Shown piece by piece: positions 44,926 to 60,172 of a DNA stretch of 64,000 bases. Every line of letters begins with the position of its first letter. Position 1 is the stretch's first letter. Source of the stretch: Devosia epidermidihirudinis (GTDB lineage Bacteria; Pseudomonadota; Alphaproteobacteria; Rhizobiales; Devosiaceae); the NCBI RefSeq assembly GCF_000971295.1, contig NZ_LANJ01000004.1, positions 124,001-188,000 on the forward strand, given 5' to 3'. The notes under the pieces were generated by a model, which saw only the letters and a program-made list of their open reading frames with translations, ran no database searches and was not told the DNA's origin. The position numbers were made by a program, and so were the translations under genes.

Positions 44926-44978
44926 GATGCCTTTTTGATTTAGGGAAAAGACAATACCCCTGCCCGCCACAGGCGCTT

Positions 44979-44998
44979 CCCTCGGCTTGACCCGAGGG
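44979..44998. repeat. Single extragenic palindrome
   Basis: CCCTCGG-CTTGAC-CCGAGGG is a 7-bp hairpin without a T tail, resembling a lone REP-like unit in the gap between rpsU and the Bcr/CflA gene. Confidence 0.45.
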
Positions 44999-45055
44999 CC
45001 ACCCAGCCCGGCAGAATGATAAAGAAGCGCTCAGAGAGGACTACAGCCCCGCCCC

Positions 45056-46285
45056 TCAGGTTTCCGGCGGCAAAACCTCAACCGGGCGCCTGCCCACCTG
45101 CCGCATCAGCGCCACTACGATGGTCAGCGCGGCCATGATCGGCATCAGCGTCGTCAGCGCGGTCTCGGCATCGGGGAAGATCAGGCTCGCCAGCAGCGAG
45201 CCCAGAAAGCCCCCACCAACCTGAAACACGCCCGTCAGCGCCCCAGCGGCACCTGCTATCGTGCCAAAGCCCGCCATGGCCGCAGCCGTCGCGCTGGGGC
45301 CGATAAAGGCCAGCGCCAGCATCCATAGGCCCACCGGGATCATCACCGCCGCCACGCTATCCGGAAACAGCCGCAAGCCCAGCGCAAAGCCCACGCCTGC
45401 CAGCGCGATCAACACCAGCCCCACCCGCACCATGGCCACGCCATCTAGCCGCCGCGCCATATATCCCGCCACCACATTGCCGGTGATAAACGCGCCGGTC
45501 TGCACCAGCATAGCCATGGCAAACTGGAACGTCGTCAGCCCAATATCGCCGATCAGCACAAAGGGCAGTAGCGCGGCAAAGCCATAGAACCCGCCAAACG
45601 CCATCGCCAGAACCAGCGCGGGCACCATGAATTGCCGCGAGACGAGCAGCGTCCCGTAATTGCGCATCACCTGAACCGGTCGGAACGGAATGCGCTGAGC
45701 TTTGGGGTGAGTCTCGCGCGTCGCCAACATGGTCATGCCGATGATCGCTGCGCCATAGGCCGCCATCACCAGAAACAGCAGATGCCAGCTGCCCCCGAGC
45801 AGAATCACGCTGCCCAATGTCGGCGCGATTGCAGGCGCTACGGTCAGAATCAGATTGATCAGGGTGAGGATGCGGATGGAATCAGCGCCAACGAACTGAT
45901 CGCGCACCATGGCGCGCGACAGCGCCACGCCCACAGAAACGCCGACACCCTGCAAGGCGCGTCCAGCCAGCAGCCATTCCACGGACGGACCAAACGCCGC
46001 CACAAGACTACCCAGCACATATATGGCAAAGAACGAGGCGATGACGCGCTTGCGGCCCAGCGTGTCCGATAGCGGCCCGCACAGCAATTGCGTCAGCGCG
46101 AATGCGCCGAAATAGACCGACAGTGACAGCTTGCCCATCGCCTCGGTCGTACCCAGCTCGGCCACGATATTGGGTAGCGCTGGCGCATAGAGCGAAATGG
46201 ACAGCGGCCCTGCCGCCACCATGAGACCGCCGATAATGGCAGTGCGGCGGGCGGACATGGCAGGCGTGGCGACGGAGGACGTCAT
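45056..46285 (-). CDS. Bcr/CflA family multidrug efflux MFS transporter
   Basis: About 409 residues with 12 helices. The Bcr/CflA signature is clear: LSISLYAPALPNIVAELGTT in helix 1 and QLLCGPLSDTLGRKRVI after helix 2, with RALQGVGVSVGVALSRAMVRD (motif C region). ATG 46285 (MTSSVATPAMSARR) is preferred over ATG 46333. Bcr-type pumps export bicyclomycin, chloramphenicol and others; the substrate here is unknown. Confidence 0.9.
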   Translation of the reverse strand: MTSSVATPAMSARRTAIIGGLMVAAGPLSISLYAPALPNIVAELGTTEAMGKLSLSVYFGAFALTQLLCGPLSDTLGRKRVIASFFAIYVLGSLVAAFGPSVEWLLAGRALQGVGVSVGVALSRAMVRDQFVGADSIRILTLINLILTVAPAIAPTLGSVILLGGSWHLLFLVMAAYGAAIIGMTMLATRETHPKAQRIPFRPVQVMRNYGTLLVSRQFMVPALVLAMAFGGFYGFAALLPFVLIGDIGLTTFQFAMAMLVQTGAFITGNVVAGYMARRLDGVAMVRVGLVLIALAGVGFALGLRLFPDSVAAVMIPVGLWMLALAFIGPSATAAAMAGFGTIAGAAGALTGVFQVGGGFLGSLLASLIFPDAETALTTLMPIMAALTIVVALMRQVGRRPVEVLPPET

Positions 46286-46358
46286 GAGTTTAATCCAGAC
46301 AGAAACGGGCACGTCCGCATGCGGGCTTGCCACGCAGGAAGGTCAAGGCTGATTACGC

Positions 46359-47177
46359 CTAGTGCCCGGCAGCAGCCTCTGCGCGTTCAAAGAACGGCTT
46401 GGCGTGGTTCCAGATGCCACGCTTCCACATATCGCTGTGGCCCGCCCCCGGCTCGATCCACAGCTCGTCCTTGTTGGGCACCAGCGCATAAAGCCGCTCG
46501 CCATTGGACACATCCACCGTCACGTCCGCCGTGCCATGCGCAATCAGCACCGGCTCGGTGACGTTGACGATCCACTGATTGACCGGGAACTTGTCTTCCA
46601 TGACGAGGTTCACCGGCAGGAAGGGATAGCGCTCCCCGGCCACGGTGACGGCCGACAGGAAGGGCGTCTCCAGCAATAGTGCATCGGCATCGCGCAGGCT
46701 CGCCGTATAGGTCGAGGGGCCCGAACCCAGCGAGCGGCCCCAGATCACCAGCGGATAGCCCTTTGTCGCGGCCCAGTCGAAGGCAGCAAGCCCGTCCTCG
46801 AGAATATGATCCTGAGAAATTGTGCCCGGCGACATCGGGAAGCCCCGATAATCGAAGGCGAGGAAGCCATAGCCGTCGGCCACGAATTGTTCGAAACGCT
46901 CATGTTCGGCGCTGAAGCTGCCCGCATTGCCGCGATAATAGACAATGATCGGCTTGGCGCCCTGGGGCGCCTGATACCAACCGGTGATAGCCCCATCGCC
47001 TGACGGAATGCTCACCTGCTCGGCGCCGGTCAGTGCCGTTTCGGCTAGCGGAACCACATTGCCCGTCGCCTCATACTGCAGGGCGCGTTGATTGACATAC
47101 ATATAGCCAACCACGCCCGCATAGGCGACGAGGAGCAGCAGGACCAGTCCCGCCAGCACACGAACAAAAAGCTTCAC
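46359..47177 (-). CDS. Membrane-anchored alpha/beta hydrolase (BEM46/ABHD13-like)
   Basis: A 272-residue hydrolase with an N-terminal anchor (VLAGLVLLLLVAYAGVVGYM, 7-26). Its oxyanion region is YYRGNAGSFS and the nucleophile Ser149 is in GRSLGSG, with an Asp in GTADVTVDVS and the His in GAGHSDMW. This architecture matches the BEM46/ABHD13 group of uncertain substrate. The catalytic domain would face the periplasm or cytoplasmic membrane surface. Confidence 0.88.
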   Translation of the reverse strand: MKLFVRVLAGLVLLLLVAYAGVVGYMYVNQRALQYEATGNVVPLAETALTGAEQVSIPSGDGAITGWYQAPQGAKPIIVYYRGNAGSFSAEHERFEQFVADGYGFLAFDYRGFPMSPGTISQDHILEDGLAAFDWAATKGYPLVIWGRSLGSGPSTYTASLRDADALLLETPFLSAVTVAGERYPFLPVNLVMEDKFPVNQWIVNVTEPVLIAHGTADVTVDVSNGERLYALVPNKDELWIEPGAGHSDMWKRGIWNHAKPFFERAEAAAGH

Positions 47178-47240
47178 AACACGACCTCAAGGCGATTTGC
47201 GCGGCAGACTACACCAGCACGTCGCCACGTCCAGTCGCAG

Positions 47241-47879
47241 CTAGAGCTCGTCGATGGTTTGCGCCAGAGCGCGCTCGAACACTTCGTCGGGCTGTGCGCC
47301 CGACAGCGCGTATTTTTCGCCAAACACAAAGAACGGTACGCCGCGAATGCCCTGTGCTGCCGCGTCCGTCGCCAGCTGTTCGGTGATCGCCAGCTCGTTC
47401 TCGTCGTTCATTGCGTCGAGCGCATCGCCACGATCAAAGCCGAACTCGACCGCAATATCGGCCAGCACATTGTCGTCATTGACCTGACGATGCTCAAGAA
47501 AATAGGCGTTCGCGATGGCATTGGCCAATTCATGCTGATTGCCGAGCGGCTTGGCCAGACGGGTGATGGTGTGCACCTTCTTGGTCGGGAACATACGTGG
47601 CTGCTGGCTCAGATCAAGGTCGATCCCGGCCTTCTTGGCCTCGCTTTCCACCCGCTCCCACATTTCGCTGGGCTCTTTGCCATACTTCTCGCGCAGCATA
47701 TCGGCCACGACGACGCCCTCTTCAGGCGTATTGGGGTCGAGATAGAAGGGGTGGTTTTCAACGACCACGTCGATGTCGTCTGGCAGGGCCGCAATTGCCT
47801 TGTCGAGACGCGCCGAGCCAACAAGGCACCAGGGGCACACCACGTCGGTGAACACATCGATCTTGAGAGTTTTGGTCAT
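47241..47879 (-). CDS. DsbA family oxidoreductase, FrnE-like
   Basis: A 212-residue cytoplasmic thioredoxin-fold protein of the DsbA/FrnE group. The active site CPWC is at residues 15-18, directly after strand one, and the cis-Pro loop GIRGVPFFVFGEKYALSGAQ is near the C-terminus. No signal peptide, so it is not a periplasmic DsbA; FrnE proteins act as thiol-disulfide isomerases under oxidative stress. Often annotated 2-hydroxychromene-2-carboxylate isomerase-like. Confidence 0.9.
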   Translation of the reverse strand: MTKTLKIDVFTDVVCPWCLVGSARLDKAIAALPDDIDVVVENHPFYLDPNTPEEGVVVADMLREKYGKEPSEMWERVESEAKKAGIDLDLSQQPRMFPTKKVHTITRLAKPLGNQHELANAIANAYFLEHRQVNDDNVLADIAVEFGFDRGDALDAMNDENELAITEQLATDAAAQGIRGVPFFVFGEKYALSGAQPDEVFERALAQTIDEL

Positions 47880-47981
47880 GACAAATCCTTTAGTGCGGTC
47901 ACCTTGCCGCGCGTTTGCCTATCACATGGCGCGGATTGCCCCGGTCTGCAAGGACGCACGTTTTGGTAACTTGCGAATAGC

Positions 47982-48521
47982 CTAGAGGCTGTTCTGGGTA
48001 TTGGTCAGGGCGAAGGGCGGCGCCCATGCGGCGGTGAAGGCCAGCCCCACCAGCGCCGAAAAGCCCATCCACAATAACGCAGGCGCCATCACCCAGCCCG
48101 CCAATGGCGAGACCGAAGCCGCACGGAGCGCGGCCGCAAAGCCGATAAGACTGAGGGCGACGGCAAAGGCACTGAGGGCAAAAGAATCGAGCGGCGTCAC
48201 CACAAACGGAAACCCGACAAAACCGATTGCCAGCGCCGCAACCCACCAACTGGCAGAGCTCCCGGCGACACCTTCGCGATGTACCAGATGCCAGGACGCC
48301 CCCAGCAGCGGCAGCGTGCCGAGATAAAGCGCCGCGCCAATCCACCCCGGCAGGCCAAACGGCGAGAAGAACAGCGGCAGCATGCCATCGACTTCAACGA
48401 TCCAGTTGATGAAGCTGAAAGCGGCCAACGGCATGGCCATGGCAAACAACAGCCCAAGGACATCCTGCCCCTTGGCAACAAAAACCGAAGCTGAAGTCTG
48501 CGAGATCGTGCTGGTCGCCAT
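47982..48521 (-). CDS. TspO/MBR family-like membrane protein
   Basis: About 179 residues with five hydrophobic helices. It has a TspO-like pattern: FSPFGLPGWIGAALYLGTLP (family fpPxW-x-fxxxWxxLY region) and a C-terminal LLWMGFSALVGLAFTAAWAP. The tryptophans are fewer than in typical TspO, so the assignment is moderate. TspO proteins bind porphyrins and respond to oxygen. ATG 48521 preferred; an upstream start at 48572 is possible. Confidence 0.6.
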   Translation of the reverse strand: MATSTISQTSASVFVAKGQDVLGLLFAMAMPLAAFSFINWIVEVDGMLPLFFSPFGLPGWIGAALYLGTLPLLGASWHLVHREGVAGSSASWWVAALAIGFVGFPFVVTPLDSFALSAFAVALSLIGFAAALRAASVSPLAGWVMAPALLWMGFSALVGLAFTAAWAPPFALTNTQNSL

Positions 48522-48611
48522 AATGGGCACCCCGAATGCTGCTTTCACAGCACCAATGGGCGTAACACACAAAGGGTTCCGTTTACGTCAATGCCAAGGC
48601 CGTGAAGGCAA

Positions 48612-50743
48612 CTAATTGAGGAACACCGTCACCGCGTCGCCACGCCCCTCGGCATCCACCACCGAGAGCGTCACATACCCTGCCCCGTCCGGCTGCCATG
48701 CGTTCTGCCGCGCAAAGGCCGAACGGCCAAACGGCGCGCCATTGGCAAAGAAAGTGAAGGGCGGCACACCATCGCGCACCTTGACCACGAGCGAACCCGC
48801 ATTGCCGGCGGTGAGGCCGAGATCGAGGTCCACGCCATTGGCAGGAAAGGCAATCTTGGGCGCAGCATCCCGCGCCACCACATCGAAATTGGGATGACGG
48901 AAACGCTTCAAGGGAAGCGGCAATTCCGTATTGGATGCGTAGAGCACGCCCGGTGGCGCCTTGCGCATCGGGGCAGCCCGCGCGCCAAGGCGGTCAAAGC
49001 TCTCGAACAGGATCGGCGCAGCTCCAATAATGCCCGACAGGCCCGGCACCGGCGCCCCATCAGGCCGCCCCACCCAGACGCCGATCACCGTCTTGCCATC
49101 AAAGCCAATCGCCCAGGCGTCACGATAGCCGTAGGACGTGCCAGTCTTGTAAGCGATGCGCCCCGGCGAACCGTTGAGCGGCGGCGGCACACCAGCCAGA
49201 ATATTGGCAACGTACCAGGCCGACACCGGATCGAGCACCGGTGCAGCCGTCTCAAACGCAAGACTGGTTTTGGGCGTGACCCCATCGCTCAGCCGCACCG
49301 GCGTGCCGCCGCGGGCTATGGCGGCGTAAATAGAGACCAGATCGCGCAGACTGACGCCGACACCGCCCAGCCCAACCGCTAGACTGGGCGCTGTGTTGAT
49401 GGGCAGGCGCGGATCGGCATAGGCGCGCTTCATGCGCGACACGAGCCGCGCGGGGCCGACGGCATCCAGCACCACCACGGCGGGGACGTTGAGGGAGTCC
49501 ATCAGCGCCTGACGGATAGTCACCGTGCCGCGACTGAAGCCATCGAAATTGACCGGAACGTAGCCGCCAAACGCCGTTGGCCGATCCTCGATCAGGCTTT
49601 CCGGATGCGCCAGCCCCAGCTCGAACGCCAACCCATAGATCAGCGGCTTCAGCGTCGACCCCGGCGAGCGGATCGCCTTGGTCATATCAACATAGCCCGC
49701 ACTCTGCGTGGCAAACATGCCGGCCGAGCCGACGGAGGCAAGGATTTCGCCCGTCGCTATATCCGCGGCAACAATGGCCACTGACACGCGCGGATCGATC
49801 TGCTTGGCCCGCGCCGCGCCCAGGCGTTCCAGCGCGTCCTGCAACCGCTTGTCGACCGTGAGATCAATCTGCCGCGCGCCGGGCTGCGCCCGCACGGCCA
49901 TCTCGGCCATGTGGCTGGCGAGCATGGGAAACTGACGGCGGGCCGTTGGGATGGGCTCCTGTTTGGCCGCCTCGGCTTCTTCGGCTGGTATCTCGCCAGC
50001 TGATACCAGCCGGTCCAGCACCATGTCGCGACTGCGCCGCGCGGCCGCTGGATCGCGGTCCGGCCGTCGCGCCTCGGGCGATTGCGGCAGCGCCACCAAC
50101 AGCGCCGCCTCGGCCGTGGTCAACCGTGTCGGTTCCTTGCCGAAATAGGCAAGGCTCGCCGCACGAATGCCCTCGATATTGCCGCCATAGGGCGCCAGCG
50201 TCAGATAGAGATTGAGAATATCATCCTTGCTGAGCTGCGCCTCGAGGCGGTCAGCATGCACCATCTGGCGCACCTTGCCCCAGAGATTGCGCGTCCCTGC
50301 GCCCTCGATCAGCCGCGCCACCTGCATGGTCAACGTCGAGCCGCCCGACACGATATTGCCGCCCGCGCCGACATATTGCCCCGCCGCGCGCAGCATGGCG
50401 CCCCATTCAACGCCATGGTGGTCGAGAAAGCCGTGATCCTCGTAAGCGATCAGCATATCGATGAAGCGCCGGTCGACCTGCGCACTGGTCACCGGCAAGC
50501 GCCAGCGGCCATCGACAGTCGTAAACGGACGCAACAGCTGCCCGGACCGATCCACCACGGCCACCGACACCGGCATGCTGGCCAGCTGCGGCACCGGCGG
50601 CAGGCTTGCCTGCATCTGCGAGACAATTGAGCTGAGCTGGATGAACCCCGCCAGCACCAGCACAAAGAGGGCAAATCCGGCAGCCGTCAGCAGCCGCACC
50701 CAGGGGCGCGGCCGCGATTTGGTCTCGCTGTCAGGCTGGACGC

Positions 50744-50747
<4 letters not shown>
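48612..50747 (-). CDS. pbpC: Penicillin-binding protein 1C
   Basis: A 711-residue bifunctional peptidoglycan synthase. After a membrane helix (TAAGFALFVLVLAGFIQLSS) comes the glycosyltransferase domain with EDHGFLDHHGVEW and STLTMQVARL. The transpeptidase domain has SPGSTLKPLIY, a SLN motif and KTGTSYGYRDAW, so all three active-site motifs are intact. A BiPBP-C domain closes it (PKIAFPANGVDLDLGL). Four-base overlap with the alpha-2-macroglobulin gene. Confidence 0.96.
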
Positions 50748-56233
<5,486 letters not shown>

Positions 56234-56364
56234 ACGTCATTCTCCCTGAGACCGCCCAAAGGCTAGGCGCGGCGACTATATCGGGGGCGAATGACATTGG
56301 TAAAGCGATCACAGATTTCCTCATCCACCTGCGCCCCCTTGCTTTTTTCGGAAATAGCCTCGAA

Positions 56365-56382
56365 CCTTAAGTTCTATTGAGG
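56365..56382 (+). promoter_or_regulatory. SoxR-box-like operator
   Basis: CCTTAAGTTCTATTGAGG matches the SoxR box (CCTCAAGTTAACTTGAGG) at 14 of 18 positions and is near-palindromic at its ends. It is five bases before the soxR start and 130 bases from the divergent alpha-2-macroglobulin gene. Autoregulation is the simplest reading. Confidence 0.6.
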
Positions 56383-56387
56383 TTTTC

Positions 56388-56840
56388 ATGCAGCATTTTC
56401 TCAGTGTCGGCGAGGTAGCGTCCCGCAGCGGTATCGCGGTGTCAGCGCTGCATTTTTATGAAACCAAGGGGCTGATCCGCTCCACGCGCAGCGCCGGCAA
56501 TCAGCGGCGCTATGACAGCGGCGTGTTGCGCCGCATCGCCGTTATCCGCATTGCGCAGGACCTTGGCGTCTCCCTGGCCGAAATCGGCGCGGCGCTGGCC
56601 AGCCTGCCCGAGGGGCGCACACCCAATGCCGCAGACTGGGCGCGGCTCTCCACCATCTGGCGCGATAGCCTCGATCAACGCATTCTCCGCCTGCAACGCT
56701 TGCGCGACGGGCTTGGGGACTGCATAGGCTGCGGGTGCCTCTCGACCATCCATTGCCCGCTGCGCAATCCCGATGATCGTCTGGGCGCAAACGGCAGCGG
56801 CCCCCGCCTGCTGATCGATCCATCAGAAGCACTGCCATGA
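56388..56840 (+). CDS. soxR: Redox-sensitive MerR-type regulator SoxR
   Basis: A 150-residue MerR-family sensor of redox-cycling compounds. The winged helix covers 5-45 ([20 protein letters not shown]). The [2Fe-2S] cysteines are Cys112, 115, 117 and 123 in [12 protein letters not shown], the exact C-x2-C-x-C-x5-C spacing of SoxR. A SoxR box lies at its own promoter. slyX overlaps its stop by four bases. Confidence 0.95.
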   Translation: MQHFLSVGEVASRSGIAVSALHFYETKGLIRSTRSAGNQRRYDSGVLRRIAVIRIAQDLGVSLAEIGAALASLPEGRTPNAADWARLSTIWRDSLDQRILRLQRLRDGLGDCIGCGCLSTIHCPLRNPDDRLGANGSGPRLLIDPSEALP

Positions 56841-57040
56841 GCGACACCGACCGTCTTGATGCGCTGGAAACCCGCATCACCTACCAGGACCGCACCATCG
56901 AAGAGCTCAATGCCACGATAACAGCGCAATGGCGCCAGATCGACATTCTGACCCGCAAGCTTGATACTATCGAGCAACAGGTCCGCTCGGGCGTTCATAT
57001 CGCCGACCCAAGCACGGAACCACCACCACCGCATTATTGA
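56837..57040 (+). CDS. slyX: SlyX family protein
   Basis: A 67-residue coiled-coil protein ([40 protein letters not shown]) ending in PPPPHY, the proline-rich tail typical of SlyX. Function unknown. ATGA overlap with soxR makes it part of that transcript. Confidence 0.9.
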   Translation: MSDTDRLDALETRITYQDRTIEELNATITAQWRQIDILTRKLDTIEQQVRSGVHIADPSTEPPPPHY

Positions 57041-57132
57041 GCTAGCGCTCGCCACAAAAATCGCGCGGACATGTCGATCCCTGCCCCCGCCAATCGTCTA
57101 GTGTGTTGTCACGGGCTTGGAGGAGCATCGCT

Positions 57133-58356
57133 ATGGAACACCGATATGGCTGGGTTATTGTCGCCGCAGGAGCACTGATCACCTGCGTTGCGGCGGGATC
57201 AATGTTCGCGCTGCCGGTTTATCTGCAACCCATGGCCGACGAAACCGGCTGGAGCCGAGCCGGCATTTCGATGGCCATGACCATCGGCTTTCTGGTCATG
57301 GGTGTCGCTGGCTTTGCCTGGGGCACCATCACCGACCGCATCGGTGCCCGGCCCGTCGTCTTCATCGCCTCGATCTTTTTGGGCACCGGACTATTGCTCG
57401 CCAGCCGCGCGCCCAATCTGCTGGTGTTCCAGATTGCTTTTGGTGGTCTCTGTGGTGCTTCGGTCGGGGCGTTCTTCGCGCCGATCATGGCCACCACCAT
57501 CGGCTGGTTCGACAAGCATCGCGCCCTGGCGGTTTCACTCGTCTCCATCGGCGGTGGTGTCGCCCCCATGGTCATCACGCCTTTGGCCAGTGTGCTCATC
57601 ACCAATTATGGCTGGCGCACTGCCATGCTGATGATCGCCATCGGCGTGCTGGTCATCCTCGTGCCCACGTCCCTGCTGATCCGCCGTGCGCCCGAGGCGC
57701 TAACCGAGCCAGCAATGGCAGCGGCTCCAGCCAGCACAGAGCCCAAGCCACGATCGGATATTGCAGCGGCGTTGCGCACGCCGCAGTTCGTCATTCTCGC
57801 CGCGACGTTTTTCCTCTGCTGCGCCGCCCATTCCGGACCAATTTTCCACACCGTCAGTTATGCCATGCTGTGCGGTGCCTCGGCGCTGGCCGCAGCCAGC
57901 ATTTACAGCGTCGAGGGTGTGGCGGGGCTGTTTGGCCGCCTGTTGTTTGGCCTGCTCGCTGACCGGATTGGGGTCAAGCGCGTCATTGTCGGCGGCCTCG
58001 TGCTGCAGGCGGTGGGCATCTACACCTATATCTACGTCACCCAGCTCACCGACTTCTACATGCTGGCGGCGGTGCTGGGCATGGCCTATGGCGGGGTGAT
58101 GCCGCTCTACGCGGTTTTGGCGCGCGACTATTTCCCAGCCCATGTCATGGGCACCGTGCTCGGCGCCATTACCATGACCTCCAGCATCGGCATGGCCTTT
58201 GGCCCCATCGGCGGCGGCTGGATTTTCGATACTTTTGGGGATTACCACTGGCTCTATGTCGCCTCGGCCGCCATCGGCCTTGCCGCTGCCGCCGTGGCCC
58301 TTGGCTTTCCCCGTCCGTCCGGCCCAAGCAAAGATCCCGCTTTGGCCGCTGCGTGA
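57133..58356 (+). CDS. MFS transporter (oxalate/formate-antiporter-like)
   Basis: About 407 residues with 12 helices. GGAGGAGC seven bases before ATG 57133 sets the start (MEHRYGWVIVAAGALITCVA). WGTITDRIGARPVVFIASIF is the motif after helix 2. The N-terminal pattern and size fit the OFA/monocarboxylate subgroup of MFS carriers. Substrate unknown. 92 bases after slyX; it may be read from the soxR unit or its own promoter. Confidence 0.88.
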   Translation: MEHRYGWVIVAAGALITCVAAGSMFALPVYLQPMADETGWSRAGISMAMTIGFLVMGVAGFAWGTITDRIGARPVVFIASIFLGTGLLLASRAPNLLVFQIAFGGLCGASVGAFFAPIMATTIGWFDKHRALAVSLVSIGGGVAPMVITPLASVLITNYGWRTAMLMIAIGVLVILVPTSLLIRRAPEALTEPAMAAAPASTEPKPRSDIAAALRTPQFVILAATFFLCCAAHSGPIFHTVSYAMLCGASALAAASIYSVEGVAGLFGRLLFGLLADRIGVKRVIVGGLVLQAVGIYTYIYVTQLTDFYMLAAVLGMAYGGVMPLYAVLARDYFPAHVMGTVLGAITMTSSIGMAFGPIGGGWIFDTFGDYHWLYVASAAIGLAAAAVALGFPRPSGPSKDPALAAA

Positions 58357-58365
58357 CGCGCAAAC

Positions 58366-58393
58366 AAAAAGGCCCGCCGAAGCGGGCCTTTCC
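58366..58393. terminator. Bidirectional terminator between MFS gene and pntB
   Basis: A perfect 9-bp stem AAGGCCCGC / GCGGGCCTT with a CGAA loop. The minus strand continues with TTTTTG, the plus strand with TTTCC, so it serves both converging genes. Confidence 0.85.
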
Positions 58394-58398
58394 AATTC

Positions 58399-59805
58399 CT
58401 AGTGGCCGAGAGCCTTGACGATGTCTTCCGTCATCTTCTTGGCATCACCGAACAACATCATGGTGTTGTCGCGGAAGAACAGCTCGTTCTGCACGCCCGC
58501 ATAACCTGCCGCCATGCCGCGCTTGATGAACAGCACGGTACCGGCGTCTTCGACGTTCAGCACTGGCATGCCATAGATCGGCGAGGTCTTGTCGGTCTTG
58601 GCCGATGGGTTGGTCACGTCATTGGCGCCAATCACGAAGGCCACGTCGGACTGGGCGAACTCGGAGTTGATGTCTTCGAGCTCGAACACTTCGTCGTAAG
58701 GCACGTTGGCTTCAGCCAGCAGCACGTTCATGTGGCCAGGCATACGACCAGCAACAGGGTGGATTGCGTACTTGACGGTGACGCCTTCCTTCTTGAGCAG
58801 GTCAGCCATTTCACGCAGGGCGTGCTGTGCCTGGGCAACGGCCATGCCGTAACCGGGCACGATGATGACCTTGCCGGCATTCTTCATCAGGAAGGCAGCA
58901 TCGTCTGCCGCACCCTGCTTGACCGGGCGGGTCTCTTCTTCCGCCGAACCGGCAGCGCTGGTATCGGCACCAAAGCCACCCAGAATCACCGAGATGAAGC
59001 TGCGGTTCATCGCCTTGCACATGATGTACGACAGGATCGCACCCGACGAACCAACCAGAGCGCCGGTGATGATCAGAGCCGTGTTACCAAGCGTGAAGCC
59101 GATGCCTGCCGCTGCCCAACCCGAGTAGGAATTGAGCATCGAGACGACCACGGGCATATCCGCGCCGCCGATCGGGATGATCATCAGACCACCCAGCACC
59201 AGGGCCAGAACGGTGATGATCCAGAACAGTACCGGATCGCCCGACTGCGTGAATGCAACGACGAGGCCAACGATCACCAAAGCCAGGGCAATGTGGATCA
59301 GGTGGCGCGCTGGCAGCATGATCGGCTTGCCGCCCATATTGCCATTGAGCTTGAGGAACGCGATGACCGAACCGGTGAAGGTGAAGGCACCGATGGCCGT
59401 ACCGATCGACATTTCGACCAGCGCCTGCGCGTGGATGTGGCCGATGTCACCAATGCCGAACGCCACAGGGGCATAGAGCGCAGCGGCAGCCACGAACACG
59501 GCAGCCAGACCAACCAGCGAGTGGAAGGCAGCAACCAGCTGCGGCATGTCGGTCATCTTGACCGTGCGGGCCATATAGGCGCCGATGCCACCACCGACGG
59601 CAATGCCGCCAATGATCAGCGCCCAGCTTTCCCAATCAGATGGCGCAGCCACCATGAGCGTGGTGACAATGGCAATGCCCATGCCGACCATGCCGAACGT
59701 GTTGCCACGACGCGAAGTCTTTGGGCTGGACAGGCCATGCAGCGCCAGAATGAACAGCGCACCAGCGAGCAGATACAGAAGGGCAGAGATATCCCCAGAG
59801 ATCAT
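58399..59805 (-). CDS. pntB: NAD(P) transhydrogenase subunit beta
   Basis: Membrane and NADP(H)-binding subunit of proton-translocating transhydrogenase, which makes NADPH from NADH using the proton gradient. Residues 1-260 form eight or nine helices (dII); the dIII NADP site begins near 300 with KVIIVPGYGMAVAQAQHAL (GYGMAVAQAQ motif). The C-terminal FLLIKRGMAAGYAGVQN-type region is intact (FIKRGMAAGYAGVQNELFF). 468 residues. The last of pntA1-pntA2-pntB; four bases after pntA2. Confidence 0.97.
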   Translation of the reverse strand: MISGDISALLYLLAGALFILALHGLSSPKTSRRGNTFGMVGMGIAIVTTLMVAAPSDWESWALIIGGIAVGGGIGAYMARTVKMTDMPQLVAAFHSLVGLAAVFVAAAALYAPVAFGIGDIGHIHAQALVEMSIGTAIGAFTFTGSVIAFLKLNGNMGGKPIMLPARHLIHIALALVIVGLVVAFTQSGDPVLFWIITVLALVLGGLMIIPIGGADMPVVVSMLNSYSGWAAAGIGFTLGNTALIITGALVGSSGAILSYIMCKAMNRSFISVILGGFGADTSAAGSAEEETRPVKQGAADDAAFLMKNAGKVIIVPGYGMAVAQAQHALREMADLLKKEGVTVKYAIHPVAGRMPGHMNVLLAEANVPYDEVFELEDINSEFAQSDVAFVIGANDVTNPSAKTDKTSPIYGMPVLNVEDAGTVLFIKRGMAAGYAGVQNELFFRDNTMMLFGDAKKMTEDIVKALGH

Positions 59806-59809
59806 CTAA

Positions 59810-60172
59810 TCAACCCTTCTTCTTGTACATTGCCAGCATGCGCTGGGTGACGAGGAACCCGCCGAAAATATTGACTGATGCAAAGACCAGGGCGATGAAC
59901 CCGAAGATCTTGGATTCCCAGCTGCCGCCATGCACCAGGCTCACGCCCACGGCCAGCAGCGCACCGACCACGATCACCGAGGAGATCGCATTGGTCACGC
60001 TCATCAGCGGGGTGTGCAGCGCCGGGGTCACCGACCACACCACGAAATAGCCCACGAAGATCGCCAGCACGAAAATGGCGAGACGGAAGGTGAAAGGGTC
60101 GATCACCCCTCCGGTTGCGGAATGCACCGCGGCCGCGATGACATCGGCGGTCTGTTCTGCCGTTGTTTCCAT
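59810..60172 (-). CDS. pntA2: NAD(P) transhydrogenase subunit alpha 2
   Basis: A 120-residue membrane subunit with about three or four helices ([60 protein letters not shown]), equal to the dII N-terminal part of fused PntA. The split alpha1/alpha2 organisation is the alphaproteobacterial type. Its start is the base next to the pntA1 stop, so both are tightly coupled. Confidence 0.95.
   Translation of the reverse strand: METTAEQTADVIAAAVHSATGGVIDPFTFRLAIFVLAIFVGYFVVWSVTPALHTPLMSVTNAISSVIVVGALLAVGVSLVHGGSWESKIFGFIALVFASVNIFGGFLVTQRMLAMYKKKG

Noticed and set aside
58402..59850. A 482-residue plus-strand frame
   Set aside because: Antisense to pntB, His/Asp/Arg-rich, no recognisable domain.
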